Source: Ignavibacteriota bacterium
GTDB lineage: Bacteria > Bacteroidota > Ignavibacteria > Ignavibacteriales > Melioribacteraceae
Length of the DNA stretch: 64,000 bases
Direction of reading: 5' to 3'
Assembly: GCA_013112585.1 (NCBI GenBank)
Contig: JABFGH010000026.1
Location: forward strand, 1 to 64,000
Positions 33,143-42,447 of the stretch are shown one piece after another; positions within the stretch are counted from its first letter, which is position 1, and each line of letters begins with the position of its first letter. The position numbers were made by a program, and so were the translations under genes. Below the pieces are notes generated by a model. That model ran no database searches. It saw only the letters and a list, made by a program, of their open reading frames with translations, and had not been told where the DNA came from.

Positions 33143-33967
33143 TTATTTTGCAAAATTCTTGCTGTTAAATCTATATTTATTTATTACTGCTGCAAGCAGG
33201 TAGCTGAAAACTGCAACCATTATTATTGTTGAACCTGAAGGTAAATTTAAGTAATAGGAAAGTAATAAGCCAACAAGCATAAAAGCTAATGCAAGCAATA
33301 CCGAAACAAACATCATAGATTTTAATCCTTTATTGAACTTAACACTTATTGCCGATGGAATAGAAAGCAGAGCAATAACTAAAATTATTCCCACTAACTT
33401 TATTAGTACAACAATTGTAATTGCTATTAAACTCATTAATAGAAAATAGAGTTTGTCAACAGGCAGCCCGGTTGTTTGAGCGAACTCTTCGTCAAACGTA
33501 ATTGCCCTTAACTGCTTAAACAACACAGCAACAATAGTTACAATCACTAAATCTAAAATTACCATTAACCAAATTTCTGTGCCGGAAATTGTAAGAATAT
33601 TACCGAACAAATAACTCATTAAATCAGGCACGTAGCCCGGCACGAAGCTTATGAATAAAACTCCGAGCGCCATTCCGAATGCCCACATCAATCCGATTAG
33701 TATATCTTCATTTTCATTATTTCGTTTACGCATAAATGAGATAAAGCCCGCTGCACCAAGTGAAAAACCTACAGCGCCAATCAATGGATTGAATCCTAAA
33801 AGATAGCCGAGCCCGATACCTCCGTAAGCTGTGTGGGCAATACCGCCGGTAATGAAAACAATTCTCTTTACAATTATATACGACCCGATAATGCCGCATG
33901 CTATGCTTGCCAGCAGACTTGCAGTTATTGCATTTAGCATAAAATCATATTCTAAAAATTCAAGCAT
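33143..33967 (-). CDS. znuB: Zinc/metal ABC transporter permease
   Basis: This is a 274-residue ABC-3 family permease with eight or so helices. Recognisable parts are GGIAHTAYGGIGLGYLLG (about 36-53), EDILIGLMWAFGMALG (about 87) and the GIILVIALLSIPSAIS segment (about 192-208) typical of ZnuB/TroC. It starts 2 bases after the ATPase gene. It moves zinc, or possibly manganese, across the inner membrane; the zur-type regulator in the operon favours zinc. Confidence 0.9.
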   Translation of the reverse strand: MLEFLEYDFMLNAITASLLASIACGIIGSYIIVKRIVFITGGIAHTAYGGIGLGYLLGFNPLIGAVGFSLGAAGFISFMRKRNNENEDILIGLMWAFGMALGVLFISFVPGYVPDLMSYLFGNILTISGTEIWLMVILDLVIVTIVAVLFKQLRAITFDEEFAQTTGLPVDKLYFLLMSLIAITIVVLIKLVGIILVIALLSIPSAISVKFNKGLKSMMFVSVLLALAFMLVGLLLSYYLNLPSGSTIIMVAVFSYLLAAVINKYRFNSKNFAK

Positions 33968-33969
33968 TC

Positions 33970-34725
33970 TTAATCTCCATGCTCATCTAAAACCCTGTGC
34001 GGCAAACCGTGTGCTATTAAATCAACGGGGCATTGGTATGTATCTTCCAACATCTCTTTTGTTATTTCTTTAGAGTCGTGATAAACAAGTGTTTTATTTA
34101 AGCATGCTATTTTTCTAACATAGCGCGATATTGCACTCATGTCATGCGATACTAAAATTATTGTTGTAGTTTCATTTAATTTGTTCAGCAGCTCATAAAC
34201 ATTTTGCCCGGTTTTTGTATCAACACTTGCGGTTGGTTCATCAAGTAAAAGTATTTTTGGTTTCATTGCAAGTGCGCGTGCAATAAGAACCCGCTGTTTT
34301 TGTCCGCCTGAAAGATGACCAATTGTTTTAGATTTAAATTCACTCATGCTCACCATTTCAATTGCTTCATCCACAATCTGTTTATCATCTTTTGATGTTC
34401 TCGAAAATATTTTTTTTTCGCCTACCCTCCCCATCATCACAACATCCCAAACTGATATTGGGAAATCTTTTGTGAACTCCGACTGCTGCGGAACATAGCC
34501 GACAGAAGAACTATTGTGAGATGCCGACTTACCGAACACTAAAACCCTGCCGCTTGTCGGCGGAAGTAAGCCCAAAATAATTTTTAATAATGAAGTTTTT
34601 CCGCCGCCGTTTGGACCTATTATTCCTATAAAATCATTTTGCTGAACCGTGAGATTTATCTTTTCTAAAATTGAAGTATTCCCGATGCTTAAGTTTACAT
34701 CACTTAATTGAATTGCGTTAATCAT
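33970..34725 (-). CDS. znuC: Zinc/metal ABC transporter ATPase
   Basis: This 251-residue ATP-binding subunit has Walker A GPNGGGKTSLLK (about 38-49), signature LSGGQKQRVLIARAL (about 140), Walker B ILLLDEPTASVD (about 161) and the switch His in LVSHDMSAI. The ABC family is ZnuC/MntB-like. It lies 1 base after znuA and 2 bases before the permease gene. No C-terminal regulatory domain is present beyond a short tail. Confidence 0.92.
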   Translation of the reverse strand: MINAIQLSDVNLSIGNTSILEKINLTVQQNDFIGIIGPNGGGKTSLLKIILGLLPPTSGRVLVFGKSASHNSSSVGYVPQQSEFTKDFPISVWDVVMMGRVGEKKIFSRTSKDDKQIVDEAIEMVSMSEFKSKTIGHLSGGQKQRVLIARALAMKPKILLLDEPTASVDTKTGQNVYELLNKLNETTTIILVSHDMSAISRYVRKIACLNKTLVYHDSKEITKEMLEDTYQCPVDLIAHGLPHRVLDEHGD

Positions 34726-34726
34726 T

Positions 34727-35566
34727 TTATTTATTGTACCTCATAATTTCTTCGCTTACTTCTTTTATATTTTCTAAATAATTTTCCGGCAGCGGATTGA
34801 TATAACTTACACTTATACCTAATTGGTCGACAATCGCTTTAGCATTTGAAACATCGGAACGCGAATCTACAAATATTGCTTTAACATTTTTATTCTCCGC
34901 AAGATCAATCAACTCTTTTAATTGTTTTGCCTTCGGACTTTTTCCTTCGTGCTCAATTGAAATTTCTTCTAAATTAAACTCCTCTGCAAAGTAGGTCCAT
35001 GCCGGGTGAAATACCATCAAAGTTCGATTTTCTAATCTCTCAAATTTAGCAAGCAGTTCTTCTTCCAAATTGATCAAATGTTTTGAATAGGTTTCATATC
35101 GTTCTAAAAAATATTTTTTATTTTCGGGCGCGGCTTTTAATAATGAATTTAATATTGTTAATACTATTTGCTTAGCATTTTTAATACTAAGCCACATATG
35201 CGGGTTTCCGCTAATCTTTCTTAAACCTTCACTGCAGTCAGTTGCAATTACACTGTCGTTTTCAAGATCATATTTATCATAAAATATTTTTTCAAATTCA
35301 AACGGCTCGCCTACTTTAAAAATTACATCTGCATTCTCAATCACTTTTATTGATTTTGGCGAGGGCTCAAATGTATGCGGATTTTCATTAGCGGGTATCA
35401 GAATATCAACGTTTACTTTTTCGCCGCCGATTTGTTTTACAAAGTCGGCATAAGTTACAATGGACACTACAGCATTTAATTTTCCGGTTGGAGTATTTTC
35501 TTTTGTGCCGCATCCGCCTAAAAACAATATTGATAGAAATAGAATAAGATTAGTAAATATTTTCAT
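34727..35566 (-). CDS. znuA: Zinc/metal ABC transporter substrate-binding lipoprotein
   Basis: This 279-residue cluster A-I binding protein has a lipoprotein signal (LFLGGC, Cys19). Metal ligands visible are His in ENPHTFEPSP (about 61), His in GNPHMWLS (about 124), His in MVFHPAW (about 190), and an acidic residue in FVDSRSD (about 254). The His-rich loop of many zinc-specific ZnuA proteins is missing, so manganese cannot be excluded from this gene alone. Its start overlaps the regulator gene by 4 bases. Confidence 0.9.
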   Translation of the reverse strand: MKIFTNLILFLSILFLGGCGTKENTPTGKLNAVVSIVTYADFVKQIGGEKVNVDILIPANENPHTFEPSPKSIKVIENADVIFKVGEPFEFEKIFYDKYDLENDSVIATDCSEGLRKISGNPHMWLSIKNAKQIVLTILNSLLKAAPENKKYFLERYETYSKHLINLEEELLAKFERLENRTLMVFHPAWTYFAEEFNLEEISIEHEGKSPKAKQLKELIDLAENKNVKAIFVDSRSDVSNAKAIVDQLGISVSYINPLPENYLENIKEVSEEIMRYNK

Positions 35567-35955
35567 TTTTTACACTCCGGGCAAATGCCGATAAATTCCA
35601 TTGAATGATCTACAATTCGGTAATCGGTAAGCTTTCTCACCTTATCAATAATACAAATTTCAAGTTCCTCAATCTTACCGCAATTTTTACATAAAATATG
35701 ATGCGGATGATTATCTTTTTTAATCAGCGAGTATCTTAACTGTTTATCATTAAAATTTGTGGATTGCAGTAAACCTTTGGAGGAAAATAATTTTACTGTT
35801 CTAAAAACAGTTGTAAAATCAGCCCCGCCGCACTTATTCACAATTTCAGAAATGGTTAACGGCTTATTGCTCTCATTTAAAACATTTAAAATCTGCCTGC
35901 GGGGAACTGTAATTTTTAATCCAAGTTCTTTTATTCGTGAAAGAAGTTTTTCCAT
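35563..35955 (-). CDS. zur: Fur-family regulator, Zur-like
   Basis: This 130-residue metalloregulator has the winged helix N-terminus (LKITVPRRQILNVLNES, about 13-29, then GGADFTTVFRTVKLF) and two CxxC zinc-site motifs in the C-terminal half (CKNC, about 93-96; CPEC, about 125-128), plus HPHHILC. First gene of an operon with znuACB, which points to Zur rather than Fur. The 15-bp symmetric site at 35985-35999 just upstream suggests autoregulation. Confidence 0.87.
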   Translation of the reverse strand: MEKLLSRIKELGLKITVPRRQILNVLNESNKPLTISEIVNKCGGADFTTVFRTVKLFSSKGLLQSTNFNDKQLRYSLIKKDNHPHHILCKNCGKIEELEICIIDKVRKLTDYRIVDHSMEFIGICPECKK

Positions 35956-35984
35956 AGTTAAATTTAATAATCAAAGTTTCTAAT

Positions 35985-35999
35985 TGCAAATAACTTGCA
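35985..35999 (-). promoter_or_regulatory. Candidate Zur operator
   Basis: TGCAA-ATAAC-TTGCA is a 5-5-5 palindrome 30-44 bases upstream of the zur start. Its layout is like the actinobacterial Zur box (TGAAA-N5-TTTCA). A further palindrome AAATTTA-TAC-TAAATTT lies at 36037-36053 and may belong to the promoter. Only one copy is seen, so the assignment rests on position. Confidence 0.35.
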
Positions 36000-36199
36000 T
36001 TTAGAGAAAGCGAAAATTAAAATTGACAATGGAAAAATTTATACTAAATTTAAGAATGTCGAACAACATTATATTTTATATTGATATTTTTAGTTTTAAT
36101 TATATTATTTGCATCAGTACATGATGAGTACATCGTCTTGATAAATATCTAAGTTAGAAAAATATGTTGAAATAGAATTTCCAAGTAAACGGAGTAAAA

Positions 36200-37420
36200 A
36201 TGATTAGCAACAGAGAACTCTACAGATTACCATGGACGTTACCGGATAATGCAATTTCATGGCTGGAACCTACAGCAATGTGTAACCTGGCTTGCGACGG
36301 ATGCTACAGAGAAAACGAAGCCGGTTCACATAAGCCTTTTGATGAAGTAAAACATGAACTCGACATTTTCCAGAAATATAGAAACACAGACTGCATCTCA
36401 ATTGCAGGCGGCGATCCTTTATTATATCCCGATATTGTTAAACTTGTTGCTGAAATTAAGTCACGCGGATTAAAGCCGATTGTAAACACAAACGGTAAAG
36501 CCCTAACAAAAGAGCTTTTAATGGATTTGAAAAAAGCCGGGGTGTTTGGATTCACCTTTCACGTGGATAGCAAGCAAGGGCGGGGAAAGGAATGGAAAGA
36601 TAAAAATGAAGTAGAGCTTAATGAACTTAGGTATCACTATGCAAAAATGCTGGCAGATGCAGGGGATATCGCATGCTCCTTCAACTCTACAGTTTATGAG
36701 GACACACTTCAGTATGTTCCCGAACTTGTAGAGTGGGCACATAAAAACATAGACATTGTGCACACGATGGTTTTTATTGCCTTCCGACATGTTGTGCCGA
36801 CTATGCCATTCGATTGGTATGCAGGAGGACAAAAAGTTGATTGGGATAAAATTATGTACCACTCCGACACCAAAAGAAATGTTGATATTCTTTCAACAGA
36901 TGTGCTTGCCAAAGTGAAAGAAAAATTTCCGGAGTTTGAACCATGCGCCTACTTGAATGGAACTAAAAAAGCTGATTCATACAAATGGCTATTATCGGAA
37001 AGAGTTGGAACTAAGAAAAAAATTTACGGCTATGTTGGACCAAAATTTTTAGAACTTATAATGGCAGGTCACCACTTTATTAAAGGTACATATATTTCAT
37101 ACAGTTCCCCAAAGCTTAACCGCATGGCAAAATCTGCAATGCTGCTCCTCTTTCCTTTTGATAAGGGATTAAGACAGGCGACTAAGCAGCTTCTTAAAAA
37201 TCCTATTAGATTATTCAAGAAAACACATATGCAGTCAGTGCTGTTCATTCAGCCGGTTGATTTTATGGAAAATGGAGATCAAAGCATGTGTGACGGCTGC
37301 CCCGATATCACAGTTCATAAAGATGAACTTGTTTGGTCGTGCCGGCTTGAAGAATTGAAAAACTATGGCGTGTTTTTGCGAACAGTTCCAAAGAATAATG
37401 AGAAGTTAGAAGTGGAGTAG
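36200..37420 (+). CDS. Radical SAM protein with C-terminal cysteine cluster
   Basis: This is a 406-residue radical SAM enzyme. The iron-sulfur motif is CNLACDGC (CxxxCxxC, about 28-35), and GGDPLLYPDI (about 71-80) is the SAM-binding GGE-like motif. Additional cysteines near the C-terminus (CDGCPD and WSCRLEE, about 370-395) suggest a second cluster or SPASM-like extension. A CGGAG ribosome binding site precedes the ATG. It stands alone, divergent from zur. The substrate cannot be inferred. No peptide precursor gene is adjacent. Confidence 0.85.
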   Translation: MISNRELYRLPWTLPDNAISWLEPTAMCNLACDGCYRENEAGSHKPFDEVKHELDIFQKYRNTDCISIAGGDPLLYPDIVKLVAEIKSRGLKPIVNTNGKALTKELLMDLKKAGVFGFTFHVDSKQGRGKEWKDKNEVELNELRYHYAKMLADAGDIACSFNSTVYEDTLQYVPELVEWAHKNIDIVHTMVFIAFRHVVPTMPFDWYAGGQKVDWDKIMYHSDTKRNVDILSTDVLAKVKEKFPEFEPCAYLNGTKKADSYKWLLSERVGTKKKIYGYVGPKFLELIMAGHHFIKGTYISYSSPKLNRMAKSAMLLLFPFDKGLRQATKQLLKNPIRLFKKTHMQSVLFIQPVDFMENGDQSMCDGCPDITVHKDELVWSCRLEELKNYGVFLRTVPKNNEKLEVE

Positions 37421-37764
37421 TTTAGGAGTGGAGACGTAGAGACGTAGAAATATTAAAAATTTCTATGGTCATTTGATTTTGAAATAAATTTGTAGAAAAA
37501 TTTCGGTAATCGGTAATCGAAAATATTAAATCAAAAACTAGGTCACACTGAGCTCCGTCGAAGTGCGGCGGCAATGTATAAGTAGTTTAGGAGTGTAGTA
37601 GTATAGAATTGAAACAGAAAGTATAATAAAGGATCAAGATGAATAAAAACTTTTATTAAACAATTATTCCCTCAGTCTGAATCGCAAATCAAAAATCGTT
37701 AATCGTTGATCTTAAATCAATTTTGTATTGCTGCATTATTAACAAACTATTGAACATTAAAATT
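37421..37764. repeat. Spacer with word repeats and a GTCAC-CTGAGC dispersed repeat
   Basis: No gene is seen. Words such as tttaggagt, gagacgtagagacgtag, ggtaatcggtaatcg and aatcaaaaatcgttaatcgttgatc recur. At 37542-37565 GTCACACTGAGCTCCGTCGAAGTG matches the half-palindrome GTCA-CTGAGC-GTCGAAG that is dispersed in many bacterial genomes. Nothing indicates an RNA gene. Confidence 0.5.
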
Positions 37765-37804
37765 AAATTAGTCATTCTTCACAAAAGTAAAGAATGACTA
37801 ATTT
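37765..37804 (-). terminator. 15-bp stem terminator of the AbgT transporter gene
   Basis: AAATTAGTCATTCTT (37765-37779) pairs perfectly with AAGAATGACTAATTT (37790-37804) around a 10-base loop. In the minus direction the stem ends in TTT and continues AATTTTAATG. It lies 20 bases past the transporter stop. Confidence 0.6.
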
Positions 37805-37824
37805 ATAATTAATTGCTTTTATGA

Positions 37825-39348
37825 TCACGGTGTATAAAACAAGGGTGCATCCGGTCCAAGCGGTATTTCAAATAACAGCCAGACAATCATCATTACAATT
37901 CTAATAATTGCAAAAACAATTGCGTAGGGCAGCATTGATGAAATTATTGTTCCAAGCCCAATGTTCTTAACATATTTTTGCGCAAACACAATTATTATCG
38001 GGAAATACGGCAGTAATGGAGTAAGAATATTTGTGTATGAATCACCAACCCTATAAGCTGCTTGAGTTACTTCCGGAGAGTATCCCATCAGCATTAACAT
38101 CGGTACAAACACGGGAGCCATAATCGCCCACTTTGCAGAAGCACTGCCGATAGCAATGTTGATAAGTGATGCAACAATAATAAAAGCAATTATCAAAGGA
38201 ATACCTGTTAGATTAATTGCCTTTAAAACTTCTGCTCCTTTAACAGCAACGATCAATCCTAAATTAGACCAGTTGAAATATGCAACAAACTGAGCCGCTA
38301 CAAATGCAAGCACAATATATCCGCCCATGCTCGCCATTGATTCCGCTGTGAATTGAGCTACCTCTTTATCTGTCTTTATCGATTTGGTAACAATTCCAAA
38401 AACCAAACCCGGTATAAAAAATAAAAATAACATAAGTGGAACAATACTAACATAAAAAGGAGAAAGACTGCCGTCATCACCTCTTAAAACACCCCATTCA
38501 GGTATAAACATAAAGCCGGTTATTATTGCTGAAACTGCAAGCGAGATCCCGGACCAGCGTAAACCTTTTCTATCTAATTCGGTTAAATCATTTTTTTCCT
38601 CTTCAACATGATCTTCCTGCTGATATTTACCTAATCGGGGTTCTAAAATTTTCTCTGTCACCCATGTTCCGGCGATACCTATTATAGGAACTGAAGCTGC
38701 CATTAAATACCAGTTGGAAGTTTCAAGCACAACATAATCGGGATCAATAATTTGTGCAGCGGGAGTTGTAAATCCGGCAAGTAATGGATCGAGAGAAGTT
38801 AAAAGAAGGTTAGCTCCGAATCCGCCCGATACTCCTGCGAAAGCTGCTGCAAGTCCTGCAATGGGGTGTCTTCCCATTCCAAAAAATATTGCAGCACCCA
38901 AAGGAATCAAAACAACATAACCCGCATCAGCAGCAACACTGGAAAGCATACCCGCTGTTACAATAGTAAAGGTAATTAATTTTGAAGGGACACTTGCTAC
39001 AAATGCTTTTAGAGCCGCGGCAATTAACCCTGTTCGCTCTGCTACACCAATACCAATCATTACAACAAGCACTAATCCCAATGGCGGGAAGTCTGTGAAC
39101 ACTTTTACCATAGAAGTAAATATTCTTCTAATACCCTCGCCGCTTAATAAATTTACAGCTTTAATCTCTTCTTGTGTGCCGGGATGAATTGCGCTTATTT
39201 CAAGCATCGAAAATATCCAGGAAGCAATCAGTACGATTGCTGCTAAAATTAAAAATAGTGTAACCGGCTGGGGAAGTTTGTTTCCGGCAATTTCTACTCT
39301 ATTCAAAACTCGTTGAAATAGTCCGGGCTTACTTTTGTTTTCTTCCAT
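37825..39348 (-). CDS. AbgT-family transporter
   Basis: This 507-residue inner-membrane protein has 11-13 predicted helices. The AbgT pattern is visible in NRVEIAGNKLPQPVTLFL (about 11-28), VSGGFGANLLLTSLDPLLAGFT (about 172, Ser/Asn-rich re-entrant loop) and GSASAKWAIMAPVFVPM (about 407). AbgT proteins import p-aminobenzoyl-glutamate or, in others such as MtrF and YdaH, export sulfonamides and PABA. No amidohydrolase gene of the abg type is adjacent. It is a single gene ending in a strong hairpin. Confidence 0.88.
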   Translation of the reverse strand: MEENKSKPGLFQRVLNRVEIAGNKLPQPVTLFLILAAIVLIASWIFSMLEISAIHPGTQEEIKAVNLLSGEGIRRIFTSMVKVFTDFPPLGLVLVVMIGIGVAERTGLIAAALKAFVASVPSKLITFTIVTAGMLSSVAADAGYVVLIPLGAAIFFGMGRHPIAGLAAAFAGVSGGFGANLLLTSLDPLLAGFTTPAAQIIDPDYVVLETSNWYLMAASVPIIGIAGTWVTEKILEPRLGKYQQEDHVEEEKNDLTELDRKGLRWSGISLAVSAIITGFMFIPEWGVLRGDDGSLSPFYVSIVPLMLFLFFIPGLVFGIVTKSIKTDKEVAQFTAESMASMGGYIVLAFVAAQFVAYFNWSNLGLIVAVKGAEVLKAINLTGIPLIIAFIIVASLINIAIGSASAKWAIMAPVFVPMLMLMGYSPEVTQAAYRVGDSYTNILTPLLPYFPIIIVFAQKYVKNIGLGTIISSMLPYAIVFAIIRIVMMIVWLLFEIPLGPDAPLFYTP

Positions 39349-39531
39349 TAATACCTCAATTTGGATTTTAAAAGATTGTGCAAAATACTGCTTTTGTTAT
39401 TTTAGATGCAAACCATCAGGATGAATGATTTTGCAAATTGCTCGATATATTAGCCTAATCTTGAAGCTACTAAATTCAGGGATTATTTATTAAATAAGAA
39501 AGTTCATTTTAAATACGGATAAACTAATTGT

Positions 39532-42447
39532 TTAGTTTTCACTTAAGGTAACACGTTCGTTCACAAGTGTGATCAATAATTCATAAAGTCTTTGCAAAAT
39601 TGTTTCATCTATATTGAACGCCCTAAATATGGTTTCATCAAACTCAATTCTATCTTGCATTTCAACTTCTTGATCTATATTCATTATTTCTCTACTAGTT
39701 AATGAGGCAAACGATGCTAAGATCTTGCTTCTTGATGATTGTGAGAGAGTTGATGGATTAAGTAATTTTAATTTTTTAAAATAACTCGCATTTAAATCAA
39801 GTGAACCTAAATTTCTTGAAGTACCTTTTAATTCGATTGCTAAAAGTGACAAAACTGAATTTAACAAGGCAGCTATGAGTTTAACGTTGTTTACATCGAC
39901 AACACTTATGGCAGCTAATCGTTGATCAATTGTAAACCCGTCCTCCGAATAACAAAAAAATAATCTTTTATAAGGATTAATTGCCGTAACAATATGAGCT
40001 GTTTTGGGTGACAATGAATACCAATAAGGTTTGTTACTTGAACAGGCTTCGGGAATCGTTTTGGAAGAATTTTTATTCCTAACATTTAAAAAACTTTGAA
40101 TCCATCGATATGCTCCAGGAAAATCTCTCCTTAATTCGTCAATCCCTTTATCGCAAACAAATAAGTAAAAATTATATTCATTTTTGAATTCAAAAGATTT
40201 GATTTCGACAGGACCTTTGATGTAAGGCACTAGAAACTGTCTCTCTATTTGACTTTCTTCGACCTTTTCTAAAGGAATTATAAACATTTTATTCCAACCC
40301 GTTCTTTCACCGCGAAAAACATTAATAAAATCTGGATAAAGCTGAGCTTGATGAGCTAAGAATAGATCAAAAATATTTGCTGAAATAAAGTATTGTGACC
40401 AATTAGCTTTATCTTCTAATGATTGCTCTAAAACTGACCTCTCAATTGAGCTGACAGAAATCTTTTTATTGAAGTTATGTTTTAAGTTTTCAAAATTATC
40501 ATCGTTGTTCCAATTACTATTTAATGGGTCTTCACAATATTCTATATCTGAATAAAAATCTTCAATTTGTAACAAATAATTATTATCACTTACATTGAAA
40601 AGTTCATCTAATTTAGTATTTATCGAAATAAATTTTGTTGCTTGTTCAGATTCTATTTTTTGTAAGACCACAAAAATAGTTGAGACTTTTGAATCAGCAA
40701 ACCAATGCTCTGCACTACTTTTTATAACATACTTAATGTGAAAGTTATCAAGTATAAATTTTTTGAATTGAATTCCGTATTCTTTACCCAACCACGCATT
40801 AGAAGTTATGGCAGAAATAAATCCCTCTTCATTTAAAAATCTAAATGAATTATAGATACAATAAGTAAAATAGTCTGATCGTTCATTTATTTTGAAAGAA
40901 TTATCGGGTAAGAATGCTTGTTGTGTTGATTCAAATTGTTCTCTAAAATGTTCAGTCATTACCTCGTTTGGGATATCTTCTTGCCGAATGAAAGGAAAAT
41001 TGCTGATAATTGAGTTAAAAGTAGGAATAGACATCTCAATCTGGTTAAGGTAATTATTTGAATCTGGAAATATTTTGGTAGCACCCGGCAATAAATTAAA
41101 AAAATCCTCTCTCATTACTCTTGGGAAATTATCAGTTTCCAAAACATTTTGTTTATAAAGATTTACGACTGATAAAATTGCGGGAAAATGTGATATGTCA
41201 TTGCCCCAAATCTGATTTAATAATTGGGAGTGTTTCTGTATACCAAAATATTTTAAAATTTTGTAAGCCGAATTTAAAAATGATCCGGTACCTGACGTAG
41301 GATCAAAAATTATATCTTGTGCCGAAGTAATTGCTGGGAATGAAACAATATCTGCTAAAATTTCAGATGTAAAGTATTGCCCAAATTTCTGTTTTTCTTC
41401 TTTAGGTACAAGGTTTTCCAGTATCTTCCCAATAACATCTGATGGGAGAATTTTAAAGTCAAATTCATTAATAACTTTGATAAGTTTAGAGACAGCATTA
41501 CTAACGACATTTGAAAAACTAATAATATCTGTGAAATAAGGTTTAAAAATTGCATGATAATCAATACGTCTTGCTTCAGCAAAATATTCGAATAAACTTG
41601 TTTTTACATTAATGCCGGTTTGTGATTCTATGACTATTCGATTTAAATTTCCCGATAGATTTTCAGAGAGTGTTGAATAAAATAAAATTCTTCCAATCAA
41701 ATTATAAAATGTAAATTTTGCTAGAACATTTTCAGCAACAATGTTTTCTAGTCTTCTGGAAGATGAAGATAAAATTCGCAAAGTAGAATTCTCATAAATC
41801 TTCCATTTATTAAATTCTTCTCTAAAAGTATGGTTAGCATTCTTTAAGTTTATAATCTCCTTTTGGAATTGTGGAATTATAATTTTGGATGCAGATTTAA
41901 TCGCCTCAATGATGCTACCGCTAATATTAACAGCTTGTCTAAATTCTCCTATATTATATAGTTGTTCTAAATCATGAAGAATTTCATTTAGTTGAGTTTT
42001 CAAAAACAACTCATTTTCACGATATCTTTCGGGGTTTGCCAAATCCTCTCTTGAATTAATATTGAGATTTTTGGGGTAGACTTTTTTTTGACTTAGCGCC
42101 TCTGTTGAATAATTATCATTTTCTATCTTCCAAATAATTGCTTCCGAGCCATTCCAGGTAACGAATGAATTCGCACCAATTCTTTCTGCTTTTTCCAGTG
42201 CATTCTCAAGCATATCAATATCATCAATTTTTGTATCGGGAAACTTTAACTCCCATCCATTAAAAATAATACCCGAAACTTTATCTGAAAAAAGCAGAAT
42301 ATCTGGAAATTTTGTTTTGCCAGACTCCAGTACAATACCAGCATCATTTGTTGCGTCTTGAAATACTGTTCGCCCCTGACGAATTGCCTCTTGTATCCAA
42401 CTAATTACATGTCCAGTCCAAACTCTTTCGTTATATCTTGTTGACAT
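39532..42447 (-). CDS. Type IIG-like restriction-modification enzyme (nuclease plus N6-adenine methylase)
   Basis: This 971-residue protein starts with a PD-(D/E)xK-like nuclease core: FPDILLF (Asp49) and GWELKFPD (Glu66, Lys68), followed by ALEKAERIGANSFVTWNG. A helical spacer (about 130-360) precedes an N6-methylase domain with motif I DPTSGTGSFLNSAYK (about 377-391) and motif IV NFPF (about 483), a variant of NPPF. The C-terminal about 350 residues (about 600-960) should hold target recognition. The combination is that of single-chain Eco57I-like enzymes. It overlaps the downstream end of the beta-class methylase gene by 17 bases, so both form one unit. No specificity subunit or helicase is nearby. 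Confidence 0.72.
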   Translation of the reverse strand: MSTRYNERVWTGHVISWIQEAIRQGRTVFQDATNDAGIVLESGKTKFPDILLFSDKVSGIIFNGWELKFPDTKIDDIDMLENALEKAERIGANSFVTWNGSEAIIWKIENDNYSTEALSQKKVYPKNLNINSREDLANPERYRENELFLKTQLNEILHDLEQLYNIGEFRQAVNISGSIIEAIKSASKIIIPQFQKEIINLKNANHTFREEFNKWKIYENSTLRILSSSSRRLENIVAENVLAKFTFYNLIGRILFYSTLSENLSGNLNRIVIESQTGINVKTSLFEYFAEARRIDYHAIFKPYFTDIISFSNVVSNAVSKLIKVINEFDFKILPSDVIGKILENLVPKEEKQKFGQYFTSEILADIVSFPAITSAQDIIFDPTSGTGSFLNSAYKILKYFGIQKHSQLLNQIWGNDISHFPAILSVVNLYKQNVLETDNFPRVMREDFFNLLPGATKIFPDSNNYLNQIEMSIPTFNSIISNFPFIRQEDIPNEVMTEHFREQFESTQQAFLPDNSFKINERSDYFTYCIYNSFRFLNEEGFISAITSNAWLGKEYGIQFKKFILDNFHIKYVIKSSAEHWFADSKVSTIFVVLQKIESEQATKFISINTKLDELFNVSDNNYLLQIEDFYSDIEYCEDPLNSNWNNDDNFENLKHNFNKKISVSSIERSVLEQSLEDKANWSQYFISANIFDLFLAHQAQLYPDFINVFRGERTGWNKMFIIPLEKVEESQIERQFLVPYIKGPVEIKSFEFKNEYNFYLFVCDKGIDELRRDFPGAYRWIQSFLNVRNKNSSKTIPEACSSNKPYWYSLSPKTAHIVTAINPYKRLFFCYSEDGFTIDQRLAAISVVDVNNVKLIAALLNSVLSLLAIELKGTSRNLGSLDLNASYFKKLKLLNPSTLSQSSRSKILASFASLTSREIMNIDQEVEMQDRIEFDETIFRAFNIDETILQRLYELLITLVNERVTLSEN

